Part shown: positions 27,941 through 37,199 of the stretch, in pieces
Numbering within the stretch: position 1 is the stretch's first letter
Layout: every line of letters starts with the position of its first letter
DNA from: Pseudomonadales bacterium
Lineage (GTDB): Bacteria > Pseudomonadota > Gammaproteobacteria > Pseudomonadales > Pseudohongiellaceae
Length of the DNA stretch: 64,000 nt
Reading direction: 5' to 3'
NCBI GenBank assembly: GCA_024234395.1
Contig: JACKOH010000001.1
Location: 1,445,001 to 1,509,000, forward strand
Program-made: the position numbers and the translations under genes
The notes under the pieces: model-generated
Databases searched by the model: none
What the model was told of the DNA's origin: nothing
Seen by the model: the letters and a program-made list of their open reading frames with translations, nothing else

Positions 27941-28171
27941 AGAGTATTTCTGGCCGCTGTCAACTATTTCTTCTACATTTTCGTACTTTAAATAAACTGA
28001 CCTTTCCAGGTCATTCAGATCGCGGCTCCCAAACCTCGGCTGCTTCACCGCGGCCGCAACCGGGTTGCAGATAACTTGTGAACCACGACAATGTCTTGCC
28101 AGACAGTCTGGTATACCGTGCGAAATTGAAGGAACATAGGGAATGTCTGATTCCGTAACATGGAGAAAGTT

Positions 28172-28558
28172 ATGAAAGTGTCTGTTTACCTTGGCCGCAC
28201 CCTGGCTATCACTCTGGCTCTGGCTCTGGCCAGTTACACCGTCAGCTCACCGGTACTGGCGGACATGGTTCCTACCGGCCAATTGGCAGGTGGTGCCCGG
28301 CTTGAATCCGCGCGCGACCGTGCTGACAGCCTGCTGCAATAGGAGCAGGTATCAGCCATGCTGGCTGACATGGGCGTGGACGCTCAAGCGGCGCGGGACC
28401 GCGTGGCTACCCTGAGCGCCGAAGAGCTGGAACAGCTTTCCAACAGAATGGATGAACTCCCTGCCGGAGAAGGCGCCCTGGGTACCATCGCCCTGGTGCT
28501 GGTCATCCTGATCCTGCTCGACGTTGCCGGTGTTACGGATATTTTCCCGTCCGTTTAA
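28172..28558 (+). pseudogene. PA2779-family membrane protein gene interrupted by an in-frame amber codon
   Basis: ATG 28172 (GGAG 5 nt upstream) opens a signal peptide (LAITLALALASYTVSSPVLA) and continues to RDRADSLLQ, then TAG at 28340-28342; the same frame continues EQVSAMLADMGVDAQAARDR through a helix IALVLVILILLDVAGVTDIF to a TAA at 28556. Together the two parts make a 128-residue PA2779-like protein (export signal, short helical middle, C-terminal membrane anchor). An internal ATG at 28358 with GAGCAGG upstream could restart translation but would lack the signal. Either a recent nonsense mutation, readthrough, or a sequencing error. The partner PA2778-like gene directly downstream is intact. 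Confidence 0.7.
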
Positions 28559-28590
28559 CACTTTCACGTTCTTAATCTTCTATTCCAGAA

Positions 28591-29541
28591 ATGGCTCGAC
28601 TACGGCTGATAGTGTTTTTGCCGGTCCTGACGCTACTGGCAGCCTGCTCCGGTACCGTCCAGATCAGTCGCCTTACAGCGGACGGCGAGGAACGGCTGCC
28701 GCCTGCGGTTGCGCTCAATGACGTTCCGTTCTATCCGCAGGATGCCTACCAGTGCGGCCCAGCCGCGCTGGCTACGACGCTGGATTACAGCGGCGCGTCG
28801 ACTTCCCTGGAAGCACTGGTGGAGCGGGTTTATCTGCCGGCAAGGCATGGTTCACTGCAACCGGAAATGCTGGCAGCGACCCGTAGCGCCGGCCGACTGC
28901 CGTACCTGATCGATCCATCGCTGGATGCTCTGCTGGAAGAAGTGGCCGGCGGGCATCCGGTACTGGTTCTCCAGAACCTGGGTCTTGGCTGGCTGCCGCA
29001 GTGGCACTACGCGGTGGTGGTCGGTTTCGATCTGGAGGCGGGCAAGCTTACCCTGCGCTCCGGCACAATCCGCGATTACCGGGTCAGCCTGGGACTGTTC
29101 GAACGCACCTGGCGGCGGGCTGAGCATTGGGGCTTCGTGGCGCTCCGGCCGGGAGAACTGCCAAGTGGTGGCGAGCCTTATCTCTTTTTCGAAGCGCTGG
29201 CTGCGGCGGAACAGGTCATGGACAACAAGGTCCTGATACCCGCCTATCAGTCGGCGATTCAACGCTGGCCCGATGCTCCGTTCCTGGGCGCGGCACTGGG
29301 CAATCTGTACTACCGCCAGGGAAATCTGTCCTTGGCCCGGCAGCAGTTTCAGGGAATTACCGAATCCCATCCGGCTTATGCCGAAGCGCATAATAACCTC
29401 GCGCATATTCTGTTGGAGCTGGGCCAGCCTGAAGCCGCTTCGCGGCATGCCCGTATGGCGGTAAACCTGGGTGGTCCCGGTTACCCGCTGTTCGAGAAAA
29501 CGCTTGCTGCAACCCTGGCGGCAATGTCACCGGCGCCCTGA
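28591..29541 (+). CDS. PA2778-family C39-like cysteine peptidase lipoprotein with TPR
   Basis: 316 residues. Lipobox LLAAC (Cys19) predicts a lipoprotein. A papain/C39-like domain follows: VPFYPQDAYQCGPAALATTL with the catalytic Cys and WHYAVVVGFD with the His. The C-terminal third has TPR-like helices (LGAALGNLYYRQGNLSLARQ and EAHNNLAHILLELGQPEAAS). This matches the P. aeruginosa PA2778 type, normally encoded beside a PA2779 gene as here. Physiological substrate unknown. Confidence 0.85.
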   Translation: MARLRLIVFLPVLTLLAACSGTVQISRLTADGEERLPPAVALNDVPFYPQDAYQCGPAALATTLDYSGASTSLEALVERVYLPARHGSLQPEMLAATRSAGRLPYLIDPSLDALLEEVAGGHPVLVLQNLGLGWLPQWHYAVVVGFDLEAGKLTLRSGTIRDYRVSLGLFERTWRRAEHWGFVALRPGELPSGGEPYLFFEALAAAEQVMDNKVLIPAYQSAIQRWPDAPFLGAALGNLYYRQGNLSLARQQFQGITESHPAYAEAHNNLAHILLELGQPEAASRHARMAVNLGGPGYPLFEKTLAATLAAMSPAP

Positions 29542-29816
29542 GCGACAGGCCCGATCCGGCGCCACCGAATGACCCTTACACAGTTACCGTATCCGCCCCA
29601 GTCTGGGTCAGATAGCCAGTCCAAAAAAGGGCAAAGGCCCTGCCCTGCTCCACTCTGGTAACCGGCTTCCGGCTGTTCCGGGTGTCATCTTGATTGACTG
29701 CTCCAACAACTCCGGAAATTGGTGTTGGATGGCCTCCGTGCGTTGAACACCGGTTCCTAATACAGTAGCCTTGAACCACATTCCTAATCCGGGAATCTGT
29801 ACAGCAGGAGCCTGCC

Positions 29817-31178
29817 ATGCCCGCTCGATTACTCGCATTATTGACTGTTTTCGTTTTATTACCGGCCTGCGACGACAGTTCCAGTCCCGCTTCCTCGCCG
29901 ACACCACCAGTAGCGGTGAGTCAGCAGGCGATGGAATCGACACCCACCGAGCAGGAGCTGATCGACCTGGCGCGCGGTATCCATGATCGCGTTATCACGC
30001 TCGATACCCATGACGATATCGACACCGGCAATTTCACCGCGCAGCAGAATTACACTGCCGACCTCGATACCCAGGTAAACCTGCCCAAGATGGAGGAAGG
30101 TGGCCTGGATGTGGCCTGGTTTATAGTCTATACCGGCCAGGGCCCGCTGGATGAGGACGGCTATGCCGCTGCATACGCCAATGCCGATGACAAGTTCAAT
30201 GCCATCCATCGCCTGGCCGAGGAGATTGCTCCGGACCAGGTTGAGATTGCCTACAATTCCGACGATGTCCGCCGCATTGTGGCAGCAGGAAAAAAAGTGA
30301 TCATGATCGGCGTGGAAAATGCCTGGCCGGTAGGACTGGACCTGTCACGTATCGAGGAATTCCATACCCGCGGTGGTCGTTACATGTCATTGGCCCACAA
30401 TGGTCACAATCAGTTCGCCGACTCTCATACCGGCGAGGCAACCGGTGAGTGGCGCAATAATGGACTCAGTGATCTGGGCCGTCAGGCGGTAGTGGAAATG
30501 AATCGGCTGGGCATCATGGTGGACGTATCCCATCCCTCCCGGGATGCCATCATGCAGATGCTCGATATCAGCCGTGCTCCGGTTATCGCCTCCCACTCTG
30601 CGGCGCGGGCACTCTCCGACGTCAGCCGCAACCTGGATGATGAACAACTGCTGCGCATTCGCGATGGTGGCGGGGTCGTGCAGGCCGTGGCTTTTAGCGG
30701 CTATGTGGACGCCGAGAAGAACGCTGCCCATCAGGCGGCGCTGGATGCGCTGAACGCCGAAATCGCCGGGAGCCTGGGTTTTGAATTACTCGACCGCGCC
30801 GGCCTCATGGACCTGGACGAGACCGCGCGGGAAGTCTACCGCAGCAATATGGCGCAGGTTCGCGAGTTGGCCGAGCCCCGCATGGCCGAAGTCAATGCCA
30901 CCGCTCCACCGGTTGATGTCGCCGATTTTGTAAATCATATCGATTACCTGGTCGACCTGATCGGCATCGATCATGTGGGAATCAGCTCGGACTTTGACGG
31001 GGGCGGTGGTATCGATGGCTGGAACGATGCATCGGAAACTTTCAATGTCACTCTGGAACTGGTTCGACGTGGCTACTCCGAAGCCGAAATTGCCAAGCTG
31101 TGGAGCGGCAATCTGTTACGGGTGCTGGATGACGTGCAGCGCATTGCAGCCGAAATTCAGGCCGAATCGGAAGCTTGA
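29817..31178 (+). CDS. Exported M19 (renal dipeptidase-like) membrane dipeptidase
   Basis: 453 residues. Lipobox VLLPAC suggests a lipoprotein anchored in the cell envelope. M19 zinc-site landmarks: TLDTHDDIDTGNF (HxD), IGVENAWPVG with the bridging Glu, RYMSLAHNGHNQFADS, VDVSHPS, PVIASHSAARAL and IDHVGISSDFDGGG. Cleaves dipeptides, possibly including D-amino-acid or beta-lactam-like substrates as known for the family. ATG 29817 has AGGAG 7 nt upstream. Confidence 0.93.
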   Translation: MPARLLALLTVFVLLPACDDSSSPASSPTPPVAVSQQAMESTPTEQELIDLARGIHDRVITLDTHDDIDTGNFTAQQNYTADLDTQVNLPKMEEGGLDVAWFIVYTGQGPLDEDGYAAAYANADDKFNAIHRLAEEIAPDQVEIAYNSDDVRRIVAAGKKVIMIGVENAWPVGLDLSRIEEFHTRGGRYMSLAHNGHNQFADSHTGEATGEWRNNGLSDLGRQAVVEMNRLGIMVDVSHPSRDAIMQMLDISRAPVIASHSAARALSDVSRNLDDEQLLRIRDGGGVVQAVAFSGYVDAEKNAAHQAALDALNAEIAGSLGFELLDRAGLMDLDETAREVYRSNMAQVRELAEPRMAEVNATAPPVDVADFVNHIDYLVDLIGIDHVGISSDFDGGGGIDGWNDASETFNVTLELVRRGYSEAEIAKLWSGNLLRVLDDVQRIAAEIQAESEA

Positions 31179-31360
31179 TCCCGATAACGCTGGGGACACC
31201 GGGAGCTCGATGCACCCGCCATGTTGACATGCCTTATTTACCGGAACCCTTCACGCAGTCGAATACGTCTGTGATCCGGACACCGGGATTGCCGTCGCTG
31301 GACAATCCCGGCCAGTCAAAATAGGATCGGCTTTTCTACCAGGCACGAGAGGCAGCCAAA

Positions 31361-32059
31361 ATGACCCAAAGTAACAGCAGGACACCTGCCCGGCGACGTT
31401 TTCTGACCAGCATGGGAATCGCAGCAACTGGCGCCGCCGTTGCCGCCGGAACCCGGGCAGCCAGCAATATGCCGGCAACCGGCAGTGGATTTGTACCGAC
31501 CCGGCATCCGGAGGATTCCTGGATGGAGGAACTGGGCGGGTCTCACCGCGCATTTCTGGACTCCTCCAGCGGGAGTGGCGGAGTTTCGGCCATGAACTTT
31601 GCCAGCAATATTCTGTCCGCACATGCCGATGCCTATGCCGGTGCCAGTGAAGCGGATTATGCGCTGATAGTCTGCTTTCGCCACGACTCCTCGCCGTTTG
31701 GCTTTAACGATGCCATGTGGGAAAAATACGGCGAACTGTTCTCAGCCCGTACCGGAATTCGCCACGTGGATACCGATCAGCCTTTAACCTTCAACCCGTT
31801 GAGCCTGGAGCGTTCACCTTACGGCAATCGCAGCAACACAGTAACCAACATGAGCGCACGCGGCGTGCATTTTGCGGTCTGTAATTTATCCACCCGCGGT
31901 ATGGCCGGCATGCTGGCACGCAGCACCGGGGCTTCCAGCGATGCGGTTTATCAGGAACTTGTCAACAACAGTATCCCCAACAGTCATTTCGTTCCGGCCG
32001 GCGTGGTCGCGGCGACCCGATCGCAGGAATATGGCTACAGTTTCCTGTTTGCCGGGTGA
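31361..32059 (+). CDS. Tat-exported DsrE/DsrF-like protein
   Basis: 232 residues. Twin-arginine signal ARRRFLTSMGIAATGAA. The mature part (YALIVCFRHDSSPFGFNDAM, then WEKYGELFSARTG and RGVHFAVCNLSTRGMAGML) resembles the DsrE-like fold of exported sulfur-relay-type proteins; the Cys residues at CFRH and AVCN are the only ones in the mature domain. Role unknown. Export via Tat suggests folding or cofactor loading before transport. Confidence 0.7.
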   Translation: MTQSNSRTPARRRFLTSMGIAATGAAVAAGTRAASNMPATGSGFVPTRHPEDSWMEELGGSHRAFLDSSSGSGGVSAMNFASNILSAHADAYAGASEADYALIVCFRHDSSPFGFNDAMWEKYGELFSARTGIRHVDTDQPLTFNPLSLERSPYGNRSNTVTNMSARGVHFAVCNLSTRGMAGMLARSTGASSDAVYQELVNNSIPNSHFVPAGVVAATRSQEYGYSFLFAG

Positions 32060-32560
32060 CCGGTAACTGGCGCGACCTGGGCAATGCAGGTTGCCGGGAA
32101 TTGCTTCCGGCAACCTGTATCGGCATTCCATGAACCCTCACGCGATTCAGCAAACCCCTTCCTGGCCCCACGGGATACAACGCATCGAGCTTCCGCTCGA
32201 AGACCGATTCAGCCGTTGAATTCACCCGCCTATTGGCCCCTCAAGACACGAGAATCCACCTTAAAATAAATTCATATCTTATTGATTATAATAACTTATA
32301 TTCACCTGGCCTTGAGCCAGGGCGGCCCGCTGGGCGAGAATCCGGATTGGGGGCTGGCAGGCTAGCAACACTCAAGTTAGACTTGTCAGTCATGTCACCT
32401 CCGGCAATCCGAATAAAAATCGGGAGGTACGCATCGGCATCGGAGTTGTCGTCAGCCTGACGGAAATCGAATTGGAAGATTCGTGCCGCATCCGCCCTGA
32501 CAGTCTGGTTTTTGAATGCCATAAAACATTCTGACAAAGACCAACGAGGGGAGAATTGCA
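32060..32560. other. Intergenic region with one strong hairpin
   Basis: No supportable gene. A perfect 11-bp stem CAGGTTGCCGG/CCGGCAACCTG (32087-32117) follows the preceding stop by about 30 bp but lacks a T-run, so it may be a factor-dependent terminator or an mRNA-stabilising hairpin. The stretch 32260-32305 is markedly AT-rich and could hold the promoter of the next gene. Confidence 0.5.
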
Positions 32561-33613
32561 ATGCGCCAATCCTTGACGAAAAATCGCAACCTGTTCCAGC
32601 GCAACAGTCATTTTCGATCGCTAACCTGCTCTCTGTTGCTGGCTTGCCTGACCGGCTTTGTGGCGGACCCGGGCCTGGCCCAGAGCGATACCTGGCAAAT
32701 GCCCCGTACCGTGGACGGCCAGCCCGATCTGCAGGGCGTCTGGGCCAACAATACCATTACGCCATTGGAACGCCCCGAGGTATTCGGAGACAAGGCGTTT
32801 CTCACTGACGAGGACATGGCGTTCCTGCAACGCCGTATCGCCGAGATCACCAGGGAGGATGGCGATGCCCTGTTCGGGGATGGAGTCCTGGAGGCTGCAT
32901 TCTCTGGTGAAGCGCGTTCCTTCGAACCTTCCACCGGCAATTACGATCAATCCTGGCTGGTTCAGCGCAATGTCCATAACCGGACCTCGCAGATCATTTA
33001 TCCCTTGAACGGCAAATTTCCAGCCCGCACCGAAGCGGCGATAGCGGCGACCCGGGATGCAATGAAACGCTATACCCGGCCACCACGAAGCTGGGAGGAC
33101 CGGGGGCTGACGGAACGCTGCATCAGCTTCGGAGCTCCCTATCTTGGCACTGGTTACAACAGTTACTGGCAGATCGTGCAGTCCCGCGACCATGTCATTA
33201 TCCTGCAGGAAATGATTCACGACGCCCGTATAATCCCGCTGGTGGACAAACCGCATATCGATGAGGACATCCGTCTGTGGCACGGAGATTCACGCGGCTG
33301 GTGGGAAGGCGATACGCTGGTGATCGAAACCACCAACTACGCCGACAAGAGTGCCGCCACGCCGGAAGCTTCACGCGTTGTCAATCTTGAGCGACTGACC
33401 AGGATCAGCGATGACGAGATCCGCTACCAGTTGACCAGCCAGGATCCCGGTCAGTTCAATGGCACTTATACCCGGGAGTTGATACTCGATTACAGTCCGG
33501 ATCCCATCTATGAATACGCCTGCCACGAAGGCAACTATGCAATGGAGCATATTCTGGCCGGGGCCCGGGCTCAGGAACGAAGGCAACGCGAAGCCGGTGG
33601 TTCAGAAAACTGA
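32561..33613 (+). CDS. Secreted protein of unknown function
   Basis: 350 residues with an N-terminal signal ending near GLAQS. The mature part opens with MPRTVDGQPDLQGVWANNT, a sequence type widespread in exported proteins of environmental proteobacteria and acidobacteria whose function is not established. Later conserved-looking blocks: RGLTERCISFG, YNSYWQIVQS, RLWHGDSRGWWEGDTLVIET and TRELILDYSPDPIYEYACHE. GGGGAG lies 7 nt before the ATG. No catalytic motif is recognised. Confidence 0.78.
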   Translation: MRQSLTKNRNLFQRNSHFRSLTCSLLLACLTGFVADPGLAQSDTWQMPRTVDGQPDLQGVWANNTITPLERPEVFGDKAFLTDEDMAFLQRRIAEITREDGDALFGDGVLEAAFSGEARSFEPSTGNYDQSWLVQRNVHNRTSQIIYPLNGKFPARTEAAIAATRDAMKRYTRPPRSWEDRGLTERCISFGAPYLGTGYNSYWQIVQSRDHVIILQEMIHDARIIPLVDKPHIDEDIRLWHGDSRGWWEGDTLVIETTNYADKSAATPEASRVVNLERLTRISDDEIRYQLTSQDPGQFNGTYTRELILDYSPDPIYEYACHEGNYAMEHILAGARAQERRQREAGGSEN

Positions 33614-34475
33614 TCGCCAGGCACGGATCACAGCAATACGCGGGTCTGCAGTGTGCGGACCCGCTGCCACCCCGCCATCCTGGCTCCCCTGAGTGCCGCA
33701 ACCCTTTCGATCCGAACAATTCCCGTTCAGCAGTCTGTTGAATAATGCCTCACAATCCACCCCGATAGTCTCTATACGCTCTAAAAAAAGGCACCGGACG
33801 CCCTTTATGGCAAATCACCGACCCCGGCAATAAGGGAACGATCCGCTTCGCTATCGGCACCGTAAGAGTGCAGGTTGTGCCAGCATCCGCCTGCAGGGCC
33901 TGTTTTTTCTGGAATGCTCGTCCTTCAATTACGCACCAGGATGAAACATTCGCCAATCCGGGAACTTTTCTCTATTCCACCACTTGCTTGTGGCGCGTTT
34001 TTTGCTGCTACCAATCTCGCTGACAACTGCAGCGAAATGATTTAGGCAAACCAAAACAGTTTCAGCCTCGAGTCTGTCAAACTCTGTCCGGAGACTATAG
34101 TCGATGGGGATCGTAAGCCCACTTAGCGGATCTGACCTGCCCCTTGCATCCTGTCTGCTGGCGCGACGGGTCCTGCACGAGGCCCGGATAAAGGCTGTCG
34201 CTCGCCTGGTTGCCGAAGTCTGCGGGGTCACTGTCGCCGATGCCCGCTGCACCGAAGTGCCTGCTTCAGTCATTCCGGTCCCGGTGCAGATTATCCGTGC
34301 AGACTGACACACGCAGTCGGGATACGACTTGCAATCACGTGATTGGCTTCGGCAATCAATTCCGCGGCGGCCTCAGGATGGCCGCTGTTTCTCTAAATGC
34401 AGGTTTCAGAAGTGACTGGCAACCGTTTCTCCCCTTTTATTCTTCCATTCCACCAAGCTGTCAAGGAGACCAAGT
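33614..34475. other. Long intergenic region, mostly featureless
   Basis: 862 bp without a gene I can support. AGCAGTCTGTTGAATAA at 33729-33745 looks like one terminus of the MITE-like family found elsewhere in the window. A 67-codon plus-strand frame (34104-34307) and an overlapping 127-codon minus frame have no recognisable similarity or good start signal. It may contain gene remnants, but nothing can be named. Confidence 0.4.
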
Positions 34476-35603
34476 ATGAATCCCGTTTTAAGTCGCCGCC
34501 GTTTACTGATGAGTGGTTCCCTTTTTGCCGGTGCGGCCGCGGTACAGGGCCTGACCGGCGGCTCCCTGAGCCTGGTGAATTCTGCCATGGCCGAAATCAC
34601 TGCGCCGCTGTCACCTATTCGTATGTCGTCCAATGAAAATCCCTGGGGACCTTCCAGGCTGGCAATTTCAGCGATGGAAGCCGCCTTCGACAAAAGCAAT
34701 CTGTATGGCGGTATCGCCAACCAGATTTTTGCACTGCAAGCCAGTATTGAAGGCGTACCCCCCGACTGTATTACCCTGAGCGCAGGCTCCGGAGAAATAC
34801 TGCAGGCGGCAGCAGTGCTGGCAGCCTGGGAACCGGGCTCCATCGTGGCTCCCTACCCGACCTTCGGACAGCTGATTCGCACTGCCGAAAGCCTGGGCAC
34901 CGAGATTATCAACGTTCCGGTAAACAAGGATATGCACATCGACCTGAACGCCATGTACGAGGCCATTCGGCCGGATACGCGCATGGTCTATCTGTGCAAT
35001 CCCAATAACCCGATTCCTTCGATTATTGAGAAGAAGGCGTTGGAGGATTTTGTCCGTACCGTTTCCAGGGACCGGCTGGTGTTCGTTGATGAAGCTTATT
35101 ACGAGTACGTGGACAACCCCGATTTCAGCTCTATGATGCCGCTGGTTGCGGAAGGTCTGAACAATGTAATAATCGCGCGAACCGCGTCCAAGATTCACGG
35201 CTTCGCGGGGCTGCGCGTGGGTTTCGGTTTCGCCAACCCGGAACTGATAGGCAGACTCAACCAGGTGATGACCGGTAGCGTCAATATCCTGGCGCAGTAC
35301 GGCGCCTATGCCAGTTACCAGGATCGGGAATTTCAGGATTTTTCCCGTGACATGAACAAGAAGGGACTGGCAATTATCGAAGGTATGTGCGACGAACTGG
35401 GAATGAACTATATAAAGTCCAATGCCAACTTCACCTTCATTGAAACCGGCATCGAAATTCAGGAATTTCAACGTACCATGCGCGAGCACAATATCCTGGT
35501 CGGGCGTCCTTTCGAACCGTTCACGCGCTGGGCTCGCGTCAGTATCGCCAAGCCGGATGAAATGGCTTACTTCGTTCAGACCTATCAGAAACTTTACAGC
35601 TAG
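34476..35603 (+). CDS. Tat-exported histidinol-phosphate aminotransferase-like PLP enzyme
   Basis: 375 residues. The N-terminus is a twin-arginine signal (SRRRLLMSGSLFAGAAAVQG). The rest is a fold type I aminotransferase: SNENPWGPS, Asn175 in YLCNPNNPIPS, Asp205 and Tyr208 in FVDEAYYEYV, PLP-binding Lys239 in TASKIHGFAGLRVGF, and the terminal Arg region TRWARVSIAKPDE. The usual NPNNPTG motif reads NPNNPIP. A pyridoxal-phosphate enzyme carrying an export signal is unusual; Tat export would fit a preloaded cofactor. AAGGAG lies 8 nt before ATG 34476. Substrate unknown; not part of a his operon. Confidence 0.87.
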   Translation: MNPVLSRRRLLMSGSLFAGAAAVQGLTGGSLSLVNSAMAEITAPLSPIRMSSNENPWGPSRLAISAMEAAFDKSNLYGGIANQIFALQASIEGVPPDCITLSAGSGEILQAAAVLAAWEPGSIVAPYPTFGQLIRTAESLGTEIINVPVNKDMHIDLNAMYEAIRPDTRMVYLCNPNNPIPSIIEKKALEDFVRTVSRDRLVFVDEAYYEYVDNPDFSSMMPLVAEGLNNVIIARTASKIHGFAGLRVGFGFANPELIGRLNQVMTGSVNILAQYGAYASYQDREFQDFSRDMNKKGLAIIEGMCDELGMNYIKSNANFTFIETGIEIQEFQRTMREHNILVGRPFEPFTRWARVSIAKPDEMAYFVQTYQKLYS

Positions 35604-35782
35604 ACGGCTGGGGCCTTGCCGCCGGTCTGACAGTCTCCCGGCAGTTTCTCCAGGCGAATCAAGAGGCCGGAGAGCTGCCGGGCAAGAGTGTTCAGCGGTC
35701 CAGGGCAGGAAGCCTGTCCTAATCAGGGCAACCTGCCCCCCTGCTTCAACAACTGCTGCAGCAGAGCGGCAGATGGCGCTTA

Positions 35783-36661
35783 TTACTCGACAAATTCCAA
35801 TCGCGAAATACGCACGCGATCTGCTTCTGGCAGGTCACCGAACACCAGTTCACGATAACTCTCATCGTCGTCCAGAAAAGTTTTCAACCAGGCGACCACC
35901 ATGCTTCCGACCAGGTCGTGTACGTCGATATTGGGGTTCCGATCCTCTCTGTCGGTCATGCTGTTGGCGATGTAATGATTACCCCCTTTAACCTCCAGGT
36001 ACATCCTGGGCACCGCCCCGGTCAGAGACTCATAATGCGGCCAGGCATGGTCTTTCACTGCAGCGATACGATCAATCTCCCCGGCCAGCACCAGCGTTGG
36101 TACCGAAACGGCGCTGAAGTCTGCGCCCGGTAACCAGGGAGTGAACGGAATAATCGTCTTTAACTGATCACTGTGCTCGTTGGCCGCCAGCAGCGTGCCG
36201 CCGCCACCCATGGAGTGGCCCATCAACGCGATACGACCCTCGAGAATCTTGCCTCGCAAGGTGCTGCCCATCCGTGTATTTTCCCCTCGCAACACGGCAA
36301 CCCCTGCCATCAGAGCGTCTGCCCGCCGATCTGGATACTCTTCCGGATCATTGGTATCCAGTACCAGCACGGCATAGCCATGAGAGGCCAGGTGATAGCC
36401 CCACCATTGCACATTCACCTGCTTCTCGGTATAGCCGGGTGCGATGACCACGCCACCGAAAGCCTGAGCCTTGTTGGCCGGAAAGAACAGGGTCGCCGCA
36501 CTGAATTCTGCGGCTGGCGGCAACTGGGTGTAATAGGCCACCTGGTAGGGACCGGTTCTGGCCAGCGCTGTGCGATCCGGAGCCTGGGCATACAACTGTC
36601 CGGCCAGCACAATGCTGCTGAGAATCAGGAAGAGGATTTTGAACTGTACTAACGCTTTCAT
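35783..36661 (-). CDS. Secreted PETase/cutinase-like polyester hydrolase family protein
   Basis: 292 residues with signal peptide (LFLILSSIVLAGQLYAQ). The mature domain follows the cutinase/dienelactone-hydrolase-like polyesterase pattern: VVIAPGYTEKQVNVQWWG, LASHGYAVLVLDTN, nucleophile elbow GHSMGGGG (Ser150), PW at 175-176, acid Asp197 (AGEIDRIA) and His229 (KGGNHYIANS). Compared with Ideonella PETase, His149 and Tyr230 occupy the positions of Trp159 and Ser238, as in ordinary cutinases, and both Cys of the active-site disulfide are absent; the whole protein has no Cys. ATG 36661 has AGGAG 5 nt upstream. Natural substrate may be cutin-like or another ester; plastic activity is not shown by sequence. 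Confidence 0.87.
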   Translation of the reverse strand: MKALVQFKILFLILSSIVLAGQLYAQAPDRTALARTGPYQVAYYTQLPPAAEFSAATLFFPANKAQAFGGVVIAPGYTEKQVNVQWWGYHLASHGYAVLVLDTNDPEEYPDRRADALMAGVAVLRGENTRMGSTLRGKILEGRIALMGHSMGGGGTLLAANEHSDQLKTIIPFTPWLPGADFSAVSVPTLVLAGEIDRIAAVKDHAWPHYESLTGAVPRMYLEVKGGNHYIANSMTDREDRNPNIDVHDLVGSMVVAWLKTFLDDDESYRELVFGDLPEADRVRISRLEFVE

Positions 36662-36959
36662 GACTACTCCTGTGTTACGTCGATACTGCATTGAAGAATA
36701 GAATAACCGACCCTCCCGCAAATTTCCGCAGCGACCTTCCGCAACACGTTCAGGAGGCCGTTCCAGGCGCCCGACTTCAAGGAAGTTGACTGAATTCAAA
36801 GAATTGACCACCTGATGCGGGTAAATTTCCCAGTCTGGTGCGGTTGCCCGCTCCTGCCTGGAACCAGTTACTGCCGGCTTCAGGCAGCTGCAACCAGACT
36901 ATTTACCGGGCAGGGATCTGCTGTGTTACACAGCGCCAGGAAACACATTGGGAGGTCTT

Positions 36960-37166
36960 ATGCTGGACACCGGTTATCTGCTGACCAGCCTGATTTTCAG
37001 TTCCATCGGAATCGGGTACTTTGTTTACGGCAAACGTCAGCACCACAAAGTGGCCAGGTATGCGGGAATCGGCCTGATGATCTATCCCTACTTCGTCACT
37101 GCTGTGCCAGTCATGATAGTCGCCGGCCTGGCCCTGATGTCAGCTCCCCGCCTGATCAGAGCCTAG
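36960..37166 (+). CDS. Small two-helix membrane protein, unknown function
   Basis: 68 residues from ATG 36960, with GGGAGGT directly upstream. Two hydrophobic helices (YLLTSLIFSSIGIGYFVYG and IYPYFVTAVPVMIVAGLAL) separated by a basic loop KRQHHKVARYAG. The compact layout and strong SD support a real gene. Its TAG stop is followed by CAGC, resembling the MITE-like terminus. Family not recognised with certainty. Confidence 0.72.
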   Translation: MLDTGYLLTSLIFSSIGIGYFVYGKRQHHKVARYAGIGLMIYPYFVTAVPVMIVAGLALMSAPRLIRA

Positions 37167-37199
37167 CAGCGCCAGTTCCCGCGCGCAGTGCCATTCGCA

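Noticed and set aside
28340..28342. TAG read as pyrrolysine or another recoded residue
   Set aside because: No evidence for amber recoding machinery in the window; the PA2779 family is not known for it. A simple nonsense change is the first explanation.
34104..34307. 67-codon plus-strand frame, and 127-codon minus frame overlapping it
   Set aside because: No start signal, no motif, Arg/Ser/Thr-rich minus frame typical of antisense reading; kept as unexplained intergenic DNA.
35637..35682. Hairpin CCCGGCAG/CTGCCGGG between the aminotransferase and polyesterase-like genes
   Set aside because: Stem is real but the loop is long and there is no T-tract; too weak to call a terminator.
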